64,000 nucleotides of DNA from Oncomelania hupensis. Taxonomy: Eukaryota > Mollusca > Gastropoda > Littorinimorpha > Pomatiopsidae. Below, piece after piece: positions 21,091 through 30,815 of the stretch. The stretch's first letter is position 1; the number at the start of each line of letters is the position of its first letter. The notes beneath the pieces are model-generated. The model was not told the origin of the DNA, searched no databases, and saw only the letters and a list, made by a program, of their open reading frames with translations. Location of the stretch: the NCBI GenBank assembly GCA_036898135.1, contig CM072515.1, forward strand, positions 74,393,753-74,457,752. The letters are read 5' to 3'. The translations under genes were made by a program, and so were the position numbers.

Positions 21091-22056
21091 TACTAAGACT
21101 ACGATATCACTGTGCGCGTGCGTCGAATTTTGTAATGCGTCGACCAATCAGAATGCTCCCAGTCGCTCCCAGCCCAAATAAGATACTAGGATCTTTGACG
21201 ATGTCACACCGGACAATCCAGGAAATCGGTTGAAATATATTACGTATTAGACAAGAAAAACACACAGACAGACAACCCCTTCTTCTCCACACACATACAG
21301 AAAGACAGACTAGCAGACAGACCCCTCCACACACATACATACAGAAAGACAGACTAACAGACAGACACACACACACACACATACGCGCGCGCGTGTTTAA
21401 TAACACACGTCCAACTCACTGGGAGAGAGTATTTATTATTTTATTATTATTTTATAATATCTCAAACTCAGTATCGATTCTCTAATAGTAGTCGCAAAAC
21501 TCATAGATAAGTGGACTCTGAACCCCACGAAAAAGATTGTGTGTATTTGTATGTGTGTGTGGGTGTGTGCGGGCGCGTGTGTGTGTCTGTATTATGCATA
21601 TTCTATGTGTGATGTGTGTGGGTTAAACGTGTGTGTGTGTTTGCTTCGCGTGTTTTTCTGGCATCATTTTGTGTTTGCCTTCTGGCAGTTACGAGTCCAT
21701 TCGCTTGTTCGCGACAACTAACATTTGCAGCAGAAACGGGGTGCGGCCATAAATGTCTTAGCAATTGGTTGTTACATGATGGAAAGGCTCCAGTCTTCTC
21801 GGCGTCTGCAGCTCACGACTGAAAGTGGCTGCTGCGTTGAGTGGATACCTATCATAACAATATTACTACTTTCACCTTCATTCTTCTCTAAAAGGCATTT
21901 TGCTTTTCTGAGTGTTGTACACTTTGGTTCAGTCTGCGCTAGTTTTAGTTCCCGAGCGACAGCTTGGGATAAAACTATTGGTTTTGGCTCGGTCCGTCTG
22001 TCCGGATTTAAATTTGTTTTTCATTTCAATATATTCATTTTCCATTTTATTTGATT
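21091..22056. other. intergenic DNA with CA/GT runs and an R7 hairpin-family fragment
   Basis: CA-rich 21360-21390 and GT-rich 21540-21640. At 21946-22008 the sequence agttcccgagcgacagcttg, then aactattggttttggctcgg, then ccgtctgtccgga resembles the hairpin repeat at 26117. No gene supported. Confidence 0.5.
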
Positions 22057-22376
22057 TTATTTTATTCTAGGTAAAGGTAGGTAAAGGTAGTCTCATAGCC
22101 TTGTGGCCGTAGAGGAGCGTGATGTTGGAGATCACACTTATCTTGGGCCAGCGTAATGAGGGTGATGCCCATCTCTCTCCCTCGCTGCTTTACCTTCCCC
22201 ACCCTAAGAGAGTAGGTACTCAGTCACAGTTGAGTCAACTGGGGGCGTTGTTATTTCTCGCTTCACGTTTTGCGGTCACCCATCCAAGTGCTAACCGCAC
22301 TGGACGGTGCTTAACTTGCGACACAGTAGCGATTGCTCCAACCACTGCGCTATCCGACACCCATTATTTTATTCTA
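22057..22376 (-). mobile_element. tRNA/5S-chimeric SINE, copy 1
   Basis: A 294-bp body (22070-22363) on the minus strand, flanked by perfect 13-bp duplications ttattttattcta (22057-22069 and 22364-22376). The head carries a pol III A-box-like tagcgcagtggtt, then a 5S-rRNA-like block (aagcaccgtccagtgcggtt, then cacttggatgggtgaccgc), a unique body and an acctttacct tail. It is the reverse complement of the copy at 49170-49466. Confidence 0.9.
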
Positions 22377-22394
22377 TTCTATTTTAATTTTCTC

Positions 22395-23627
22395 TCCTAC
22401 AACACCAACAACAGCTATATCATGTGTTTGTAGACATCAAGAAAGCGTTTGACCGAGTCTGGCATGCAGCTTTGTGGGCAACCATGAGAGTGTACAACAT
22501 CAGCCCTAAAATTATTGAAGTCATCATTACATGTATCTCTAATAGTATATTCTATCTAATAATATATTCTATCAATATATGAATATTATGTGTATTATAT
22601 ATATTATTATATCTTAATAGTATACTATTGAAGCCTGTATGACAAGGTTACCCGTGCAGTCCTCCACAACAGCGCTATCGGGAACTGGTTCAGAACAACA
22701 ATGCATCAAGGATGCCTACACTCTCCAACACTCTTCAACATCTTCCTAGAGCGCATCGTGTTATATGTCCTTGCAGATCACAATGGCAGTCAGCATAGGG
22801 TTAGAGCAATCTCCAACCCCTGTTTTGCAGATGACATTGATGGATTGGCTGGAGAGGAAAAAGAACTTGAACTGCTGGTACAGAGGTTTGACACCACCTC
22901 CAGAGCATATGGAATGTAAATAAGTGCAGAGAAGACCAAATTGATGACCAACAACACCAATGGCATCAACACGGACATCAAAGTCCAAGGCCAATCCCTC
23001 AACATAGTGCATAGCTTTAAATATTTAGGAGCCATTGTATCAGACGATGGTTCCCGACAGGAATCCTCTCCAGGATTGCACAAACAACTGCGGCCCTGAC
23101 AAGGTTAAAGCCCATTTGGAAAGACAGGACCATCGGTATACATTCTAAGGTAAGGTTGTTGCGCTCCCTTGTCATCTCCATCTTCCTATATGCTAGCGAA
23201 ACATGGACTCTCACTGCAGATCTCCAACGAAGAAGACAAAGCTTTGAGATGAGGTGCTACAGAAGACTTCTGGGCATTTCCTATACCCAGCACATCACCA
23301 ACAGCGAAGTCCGACAGACCATCACACAAGCCATTAGACAACACGATGATGTGCTCGCAGTGGTGAAGAAACGGAAACTCCGATAGTAAAGCCATGTCAC
23401 CAGATCATCAGGCCTTGCAAAGACCATCTTGCAAGGCACGGTGCAAGAAGGCAGAAGAAGAGGGAGACAGAAAAAGAGGTGGGAGGACAGCATTCGAGAA
23501 AGGACTGGCTTGAAACTGTGCGAAGCCATGAGGGTTGCTGAGGACAGAGAGATGGAGTACGCTGTTTAAACGATTAACTGTGGTGCCCCGACGACCTTCG
23601 AGTAACGGGATAGGATAGGATAGGATT
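22395..23627 (+). pseudogene. LINE (R3) copy 1: broken reverse transcriptase
   Basis: A non-LTR reverse transcriptase in pieces. Motifs in order: FVDIKKAFDRVWHA (near 22430), HQGCLHSPTLFNIFLERI (22705), FADDIDGLAGEEKEL at the catalytic FADD box (22830), SAEKTKLMTNN (22925), KYLGAIVSDDGSRQE (23020), ISIFLYASETWTLTADLQRR (23170), FEMRCYRRLLGISYTQHIT (23245) and a GRRRGRQKKRWEDSIREWTG C-terminal block (23450). Several stops and frameshifts and a 95-bp AT-rich insertion at about 22535-22625 inactivate it. The endonuclease is absent (5' truncation). The 3' end is a ggata repeat. Two relatives lie at 33436 and 41103. Confidence 0.9.
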
Positions 23628-23710
23628 TAAATTTTTACTTAACTTTGTTTGATTTAATGTTAAACCATAGTTAAATTTATTATTTAACTTAAATGTTATT
23701 TCCTTTCATT

Positions 23711-23748
<38 letters not shown>

Positions 23749-24639
23749 CTTTAACTTTATTTAATTTTAGTGTTTTACATTTTAGTGTTATTGTATTTAT
23801 GTAATCGGACCTAATATAGACACGGACAAAGATTTCCTTTTCGAAATTCTTATTTTAAACTGGTTTTGAAAGGGGTTACTATTTTATTAAGCCTACATTT
23901 TTGTTATTGAAATCCTCTCCTTACCAGTTTGTTAGAAAAGAGATGAACATATTCATAGCAGTAAGCTTAACTAAATAGCTTTGAATAATTTTGGCTACAG
24001 GGTTTCATTGACGGAATGATCGGGTATAGGCAAAGAATTTTTGTAGCATCTAGTCTAATACCGGAGTGAACCCAAGAACAATCTTTTTCCCCGGAACGGG
24101 TGGCGCGACAATGCGGCTGCCGTTCTTGCTGGAAAACCGGATCAAATTGTGTCGCTTCTGAATTGAAAATCAACAGTCTTTTATAAAACAAAGTAAAATT
24201 GAATACATTTTTTAAAAAGTAAGAAAAAAAATAAAAAGAAATAAAATTACGTGTTACTTTCGATTTACGGATCCTTATTTACTCGGCAATTTAAAACGGA
24301 GACTGCAATGTCAAGCAGGCAGCAACCTTAAAAGCAATAAATAATAACTCAAAGACAACCTTACATGTATATGCAACGCTTGCAATAATGCCGTTACAAC
24401 TCTGTATATTTGTGTATTATGAAGCTGAATAATAACAAATGCCCACACTGTTCTTTTGGCCTACATTTAATTTGCTATTAAGCCAGTTCTACACAACAAT
24501 TTTTGTTTTTAAAAGTAAAAGAGCTTCTTCCTGAAGCGAAGAAATAGAATAACTTGAATGTACCTTTTTATGTAAGTCTTACACTCTTATCAACAATGAC
24601 GCACATTCGTCCATAAATAGCTTACTAAAGGAAATCTGC
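23628..24639. other. AT-rich intergenic DNA
   Basis: Contains a pure gtt array (23713-23748). No gene, RNA or transposon recognised in the remaining kilobase. Confidence 0.55.
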
Positions 24640-25710
24640 AGTGTTCTTTATTTTTTTATTATTTTATCTTTCTTTCCAGAAAAGGCTGTCCTTTTGTTTA
24701 TTTCTTATGTTCTTTTTTACGTTCTTACGTTTTTCTTTCTTTCTTTCTTTCTTTTTGTCATTATTTCATGGTTTTCCTAATTCTTTCTTTCTCTCCTTTC
24801 GTCATGTTTTCATTGTTTTCTTAATTCTTTCTTCTTCTTTTTAAAAATTCTTTCGTTCTTTCTTTCGTGTTATCATTATTTCATGGTTTTCTTAATTCTT
24901 TGTTCCTTTCTTTTAGTAATTCTTTCATGATTTTCTTAATTCTTTCTTTCTTTTTTTTTTCGTACTTTTTTCATGGTTTTCTTAATTTTTTCTATCTTTC
25001 TTTCTTTTCTTTTATTCGACATTTTTTTTAATAGTTTTCTTAATTTTTTCTTTCTTTCTTTTCGTAATTCTTTCATGTTTTTTAAAATTCTTCTTTTCTT
25101 TTCGTCATTTTTTCATGGTTTTCTTATTTCTTGTTTCTTTTTTTTTTAATTCTTTCTGTGTGTCTTATTTTCTTAATTTTGTTTCTATCTTTCTTTCTTT
25201 TCGTCATTTTTTAAAATGGTTTTCTTAATTCTTTCTTTCTTTTTTTTCTTTTCGTCATTCTTTAATGGTTTTCTTTATTCTTTATTTCTTTTTTTCTTTT
25301 CGGCATTCTTTAAAGGTTTTCTTAATTCTTTCTTTCTTTTTTTTCATCATTCTTTTAATGGTTTTCTTAATTCTTTCTTTCTTTCATTATTTCATGGTTT
25401 TCTTAATTCTTTCTTGACAAATTTGCTCTGAGTCTGTCTTTCGTTCTCACTTTTTTGTTTCTATTTGAATTATTTAGTTCGTCCTTCTTTTCTTATTTTA
25501 CTTTTCATGTCTTGTCTTGTCTTTCTTTCTTGTCTTTTTTCCCCTCTCTTTTTACAGTTTTCATTTCCTTTTTTTTTTCTTTTTTTTTCCTTCCTCTTCT
25601 TTTCTTTCCTTGCTTTCTTTCTTAAAAAAAATATTTTTCTTTCTTTCTTTCTTATTTTTTTTTCTGTCTTTGCTATTCTGTACTTTCTTTCTGTCTTTCT
25701 TTGAAATATG
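24640..25710. repeat. 1-kb polypyrimidine tract with degenerate tandem structure
   Basis: The plus strand is dominated by T and C. A phrase of roughly 40-55 bp (tttcatggttttcttaattc, then tttctttctttt, then cgtcatt) recurs about ten times with variable CTTT runs between 24750 and 25420, so this is a decayed minisatellite and not only a tetranucleotide run. All frames here are low-complexity artefacts. Confidence 0.9.
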
Positions 25711-26975
25711 TCGGTATTTGTGTGTTCTGTTCAACCTTCAGTCCGTGTAACTAGTGTTGTTGCATGTATATTGGAACAGTGCAGGGTGAGGTGAAACGGG
25801 GACAGTGAGGGGGAAGAGGGAGGGAGAGGGATGATGCGTGCTGCTAGTTATCGTTCTTGTTAAAGGCGCCTTAAGAGCCCTCTTACGCTCGCTAATGATC
25901 CCAACAATCCAGTGGTTGCAGTTTGTAGCTTGTCCAAACGCACTGATTTTTACTATTGATATTTTACAAAAGCTCACAGACCTTGCCATTTGATATTCGC
26001 TGCATTGCCAACAGGAACACAAACGCACTTAACATGCTAGATCTATTGTTGTGTGGATGGTAAATGATTCCTTCCGTCCTTCATTCATTCATTCGTTTAT
26101 TCATTTATCTATTTTTAGTTCCCGAGCGTTAAGCTCAGCTCGGGAACTATTGTTTATGTCTTTGTGCGTCCGGAGGTAATATTTGCGGACTTTTCTCTAA
26201 AAGTTATAGACGAATTTCTTTCAAACTTGGTTTTTAGTTAGGAAATGGTGAACCACACCACATGACAAAAAGGCATTCGTATCGGATGATGTCATTAAGG
26301 TGACGTCATAATTTGTTGTGTTTGTTTTCTAGTCCTATTTTCTCTTAAACTACTGGAGGGATTTAGTTCAAATTTGGTATGTAATTAGATTTTACTTGTG
26401 CCTCCAAGATAAAACCAAACTTATGCAAATCGATGGAGGTGATCATCGTGACATCATTTTCAAAATAACATTTTAAAATATTTTATTATTTTTTTCATAA
26501 CGGTGAGGAAACAAGGTTTTTTTCCCCCCCAGTAACCTTAAGAATGTAAGAAAAAGAGGCGTGAAGAACCCCGCGTTTCTTAGAGCCAGCGTTGTGATGG
26601 CGATGTCCTTCTCCTTCGCCTTCTCCGTTTTATCTTCCCTGGTTCCAGAGACAGCCAGGTGCATTCTCTAGCACTGATTGTTGGGCTGGCATTGTCCCGT
26701 CTCACAGTCAGTGATGCCATCCAATTAGTACTTAGACTGGTCGTTGCTTAACGTGTCTATACCAAGGCCATGTACACTAACCACTATGTGGTTACGTCAC
26801 TTCAGTAATGGACTCCTTCTGTAGAATTCTGTGCAAGAGTCTGATTGTGCCTACGTGGTTTGTAACTGAGGTAACGGAACAGTGTTTACTTTTCCTTTGT
26901 AAGTCTCCCAAATACATCGCCCCGTGTCGCCCCTACTTTCGTAAGTTGGAGAATGACTCTGCATTGTCTGCATCG
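25711..26975. other. intergenic DNA with one hairpin-bearing repeat
   Basis: At 26117-26148 an 11-bp inverted repeat agttcccgagc/gctcgggaact forms a perfect stem with a 10-base loop. It is followed by aactattgtttatg, related to 21946-22008. The tracts gatgatgtcattaaggtgac and gtgatcatcgtgacatc follow. No gene is supported. Confidence 0.5.
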
Positions 26976-27105
26976 AACTGTGGTTTTGTGCCTGGTCTTC
27001 AGGGTTACGGAATAGAACTGGGGTTTTGTGCCTGGTGTTCAGGGTTACGGAATAGATCTGTGGTTTTGTGCCTGGTCTTCAGGGTTACGGAATAGATCTG
27101 TGGTT
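26976..27105. repeat. 40-bp minisatellite, left block (3 copies)
   Basis: Units of tggttttgtgcctggtgttc plus agggttacggaatagaactg. The block stops in mid-unit after tggtt, where a LINE is inserted. Confidence 0.93.
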
Positions 27106-27380
27106 ATTGTCTCCGCTGCCAGCAAGATCATTGACACCGACCTCCCCTCTCTGGCCTCCATCTATACCAAACGCCTGATGAGCAGAGCCAGAAAGATAGT
27201 GGATGATGCCTCCCACCCCGGATACCAACTCTTCGAGCTGCTTCCTTCTGGCAAAAGGCTCGGAACTATGATGACCCGTACCTGCCGCTTCAAGAACAGT
27301 TTTTTTCCACAAGCAGTGACAAACCTCAACTCCTTGTCTGGCACCCGATGATCACGGACTATCTCAGTGACTCATGCATA

Positions 27381-27412
<32 letters not shown>

Positions 27413-27803
27413 AGGGGGGGAGAAGTGAGTGAAAGAAAGACAGAAAGAAAGAGAGGAAGAGAGAGACAGAGAGAGAGAGAGTGAGTAGAGGAAGTGATAG
27501 AGAGAGAATTTATAGATGAATGTAGAGTGTGTAAGATAAGAGAAGAGAATTGAGAGAGCGAGAGATAACGGAGATGAGCGCGCACGTGTGTGTGGATGTG
27601 TGTCTATTTGATTTGATCATTCTGTTTCTACTATATTCCAGTCAGTATTATTCCTAGTCTTGTATGAGTGTGTCAGCAAATGGATGGTTGCGCGAAGGTG
27701 TGGTTGGCTTTGTTATTGTGTTTTGTGTAAATATGTGTGTCAACATCAAAGTGTATTCCTCGTGCTTGTCACCTGGCGAAATAAAGTTCTGTTATCTGTT
27801 ATC
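27106..27803 (+). pseudogene. 5'-truncated LINE inserted in the 40-bp minisatellite
   Basis: An open frame of about 80 codons from the left junction to TGA at 27349-27351 matches the C-terminal end of LINE polymerases: SAASKIIDTDLPSLASIYTK, RARKIVDDASHPGYQLFELL, PSGKRLGTMMTRTCRFKNSF, FPQAVTNLNSL. The 3' UTR has GA-rich repeats (27380-27480) and ends in aataaagttctgttatctgt with a tgttatc tail. The minisatellite resumes at 27804 in phase after a repeated tggtt, consistent with a 5-bp or longer target duplication. No stop interrupts the surviving coding piece. Confidence 0.85.
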
Positions 27804-28120
27804 TGGTTTTGTGCCTGGTGTTCAGGGTTACGGAATAGAACTGTGGTTTTGTGCCTGGTGTTCAGGGTTACGGAATAGAACTGTGGTTTTGTGCCTGGTG
27901 TTCAGGGTTACGGAATAGAACTGTGGTTTTGTGCCTGGTGTTCAGGGTTACGGAATAGAACTGTGGTTTTGTGCCTGGTGTTCAGGGTTACGGAATAGAT
28001 CTGTTGTTTTGTGCCTGGTGTTCAGGGTTACGGAATAGAACTGTGGTTTTGTGCCTGGTGTTCAGGGTTACGGAATAGAACTGTGGTTTTGTGCCTGGTC
28101 TTCAGGGTTACGGAATAGAT
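27804..28120. repeat. 40-bp minisatellite, right block (8 copies)
   Basis: Eight nearly identical head-to-tail units (most cctggtgttc, last cctggtcttc), same register as 26976-27105. There are no spacers. Confidence 0.96.
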
Positions 28121-28257
28121 TTGGGCAGATCGGGCGAGGTTGAGATGTTGAGGTTGACTGGGCAGGTGCGGTAGTGGTTAGTGGGTGGTTGTTGTGCCTA
28201 TGCTGCTGGCTCAATGGCGTACGCGACAGGGAGAGAGTTGAAGCTTTGCATGTTTAT

Positions 28258-28575
28258 TTATTTATTTAATCGTTCTTATATAGCGCTTTTCCAGCTCAAG
28301 AGCTGCTCAAGGCGCTGGCCGATACAGGATCTAACTCAAGTTGCCCGAGACGCCCACCTGCAGCCTTTGGGCGCATGGTCTGACGCCCGGACAACTGAGC
28401 ACAATCCTGGGCAGCCAGGGATGGGGGAGAAGGACCTAGGTGCATGCTGGATGTTTTCTTGTCACCGGCACTCACCCGTCTAGGACATGAGCGTCAGGAT
28501 CTTTAAAGTCCGTTATGATGGAATGTATGCGACACAGACTAGACCTCGGTTTATACTCTCATCCGAAGGATGTTG
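28258..28575 (-). mobile_element. R2 tRNA-derived SINE, copy c
   Basis: Tail (ttatttaatcgttcttatat, then agcgctttt) at left, conserved core ctcaagagctgctcaaggcg, then ggacatgagcgtcaggatct and tttatactctcatccgaagg at right. The tRNA-like head is missing. Confidence 0.88.
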
Positions 28576-28954
28576 AACGATAACCGCACGAGCAGTTGTT
28601 CAAAGCTAACTTCTTGACTGCCTGAAGTTTAGTCTGTGCACGCACGCGTTCCATCACACAGACTTTTAAGATCCGGAGGTCCCTGTCCTAGCGTTATTTA
28701 ATAGCGATAAAATAAATACATAAATAGATAAATAAATAAATAAATAATAAATAAATAAATAAAATCGTCAACTTAATGATTCTGAGAAAGTTGACTAGGT
28801 TGCAACATACAAGTGAACTCGATTGGATTTGTATGCCTTGCCCTTGTGCGTTGCATCTGTAGTGTTCTCTGTTGAAGGAATGACTTGCATGATTCTTTAA
28901 TAACCCATTGAGGCGACACCGTTGGGATCATTGTTGTTTTTTTTCTAGCTTGGA

Positions 28955-29016
<62 letters not shown>

Positions 29017-29153
29017 AACCCCTTGGGGTCATGAGCAATCTTGCCACTGTAGATTGTTCTAACCTATAAAGGGAAAAGTGAAAGCCCCAGTTGAAAACCT
29101 GTCTTTCCTTTATAGGCATGACTTTTTCACTGCGGCAACAGTACCCCCGTTGG
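28576..29153. other. intergenic DNA with simple repeats and a small hairpin
   Basis: AAAT array 28701-28765; ACT array 28958-29016; an inverted repeat cctataaagggaaaag/ctttcctttatagg at about 29068-29116 just left of R1 copy C. No gene. Confidence 0.7.
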
Positions 29154-29719
29154 AGTGCCGGGGGTTTCAGTATAAATAGTACCCCCACTTTCTGGAAATT
29201 TAGTGCTTTAAATTCCCACTGTCGCTGTCTTTCTCATTTGCTCTTTCCCATTCCTGATCTGTCCTATCACTCTGCTATACTATCTTCTTCTTCGCTAGAT
29301 CACTGACCTACCGTTTTTCTTGAAAACTCTTCCTGGACAAGACTCCCTGTTTGTGTATGAGGTCTGTTGGATCAGCTTGGGAGTATTGGACGCTTTCTGC
29401 CGGGTGGTCACTAGGGCTTCCTATGATGTTACTATTTAGCAATGTAGGCATTTTATATGTATGTGTTTTGTTGATGATGTATAATGATGTTTGTATTCTA
29501 TTTTGTTTTTGTAACCGGGGGTTCGAGTAGTTGGGGTAAAGCCTCAGCCGTCCCCTGTGTGGGATGTCTTTATTGTAAAGTGACTGGCCGGTGGAGGGCA
29601 TTCAGTTTTCTCACTAGGGTTGTTTCAACAGATCTTGTATGCGGATCGGGGGTTGTCCGGTCCTGATTTGGCTCGGAAGAGTCCGCTGGACCTAAAGCAA
29701 CAATCAATCAATCAATCAA
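29154..29719 (+). mobile_element. R1 retroposon copy C
   Basis: Same head, TATAAATA and tail as copies A and B. Here the 3' tail is a caat repeat (caatcaatcaatcaatca). No perfect target duplication was seen. Confidence 0.88.
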
Positions 29720-30249
29720 ATGCTACTACTAAAATAGCCAATAGTCGAGGTCAAGTCAGTAATCCCCAGAGAGCTAACTTTATATCATCCAATGTTCGTT
29801 CGTGCCCTGAGCATGTCTCTGCGACACGGAGTTTTGCGCCATACAAGTGGGCATTGGATTGAATTGGGTAAACCTTTCGGAAAGGTTGGAAACTAATGAC
29901 CCAAATGTAATATAATAATTATGTAATATATATAGCATAATATTTGACAAATCATTGTCTTTGTTGTAGTTGTAGCTTAGCAAACGTGGCAGGAAGACCT
30001 TGGCGCAGCATGGCATCATGCTATGGCTGTCGGTCCATGCGCAGTTGACAATCTACAGTTTCTTCGTCCCTGAAAAAAAAGGTGTAAGTCTTCGTCCTTA
30101 ACACTGTCCACCATGTTCGAAAGGTAGCAGGGATACTAATGACCAAATTATAAAATTTTGGTTGACATGCAACTGACAGCAGCATCTTTTCAGTCTGTAA
30201 GCTTAGCTGAAGTGGGTATATGTTGTCATCATGTCTCGCCATCGCCTTT
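29720..30249. other. intergenic DNA with no supported feature
   Basis: No coding frame with family resemblance and no recognised repeat before the ATC array. Confidence 0.5.
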
Positions 30250-30254
30250 TGTAC

Positions 30255-30332
<78 letters not shown>
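30250..30332. repeat. ATC microsatellite, left part (split by element 2)
   Basis: Pure catcat triplets; the last five bases (atcat, 30328-30332) are the target duplication of element 2. The same array continues at 33035. Confidence 0.97.
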
Positions 30333-30528
30333 TATAAGATGCGTAGGTTTCACGTAAATAAAACCAACAGAGTCCAACAAGACAGGTTGATATTTAAGAT
30401 GGCGTTTATTCAACCAACTGCGCATGTGTGAACGTTAGTTGTTATGGAGTTGTGGTGATTGCTATAGTGACTGAATGCATAGGCCTGTGATGTGTATTAT
30501 CCTACATTGTGATGTGTATTATCCTACA
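30333..30528 (-). repeat. Element 2 LTR (3' LTR in element orientation)
   Basis: 196 bp, matching 32839-33034 with no difference noticed. On the minus strand it starts TGTAGGATAATACAC and ends gcatcttata, an unusual TG...TA terminus. It contains a tandem gatgtgtattatcctaca doublet at its plus-strand right end. Confidence 0.95.
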
Positions 30529-30538
30529 TCTCCCTCCC
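30529..30538 (-). promoter_or_regulatory. polypurine tract of element 2
   Basis: GGGAGGGAGA on the minus strand, directly against the TG of the 3' LTR; exact position expected for plus-strand priming. Confidence 0.85.
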
Positions 30539-30815
30539 AAGTTTTCCCTTGCTTGTTTGGATGTGCTGTCAGGGTGTGCTGTAAATAAAACTATAAACTA
30601 AGAGTCTGGCAAATGATAGCCAGTCAAACAGGAATTCCACAGTGATAGTCATTCAGTCTCTGTCTAATCATGGGTAATAGTGAATTAGGCATTTAGCAAA
30701 CTAGTCAGGATATTGTTCACAAAAACTACATAGGGCTACACGTATTTGTAATGTCTATTGTCACAGTTGTTGTCAGTTAATCATTCTGGAGTAGACAAGG
30801 TACAGGTCACAACGA

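Noticed and set aside
26976..28120. 40-bp direct repeats as a CRISPR array
   Set aside because: Units abut with no spacers, the sequence is eukaryotic, and a LINE interrupts the array. The same reasoning applies to the 38-bp array at 1-188.
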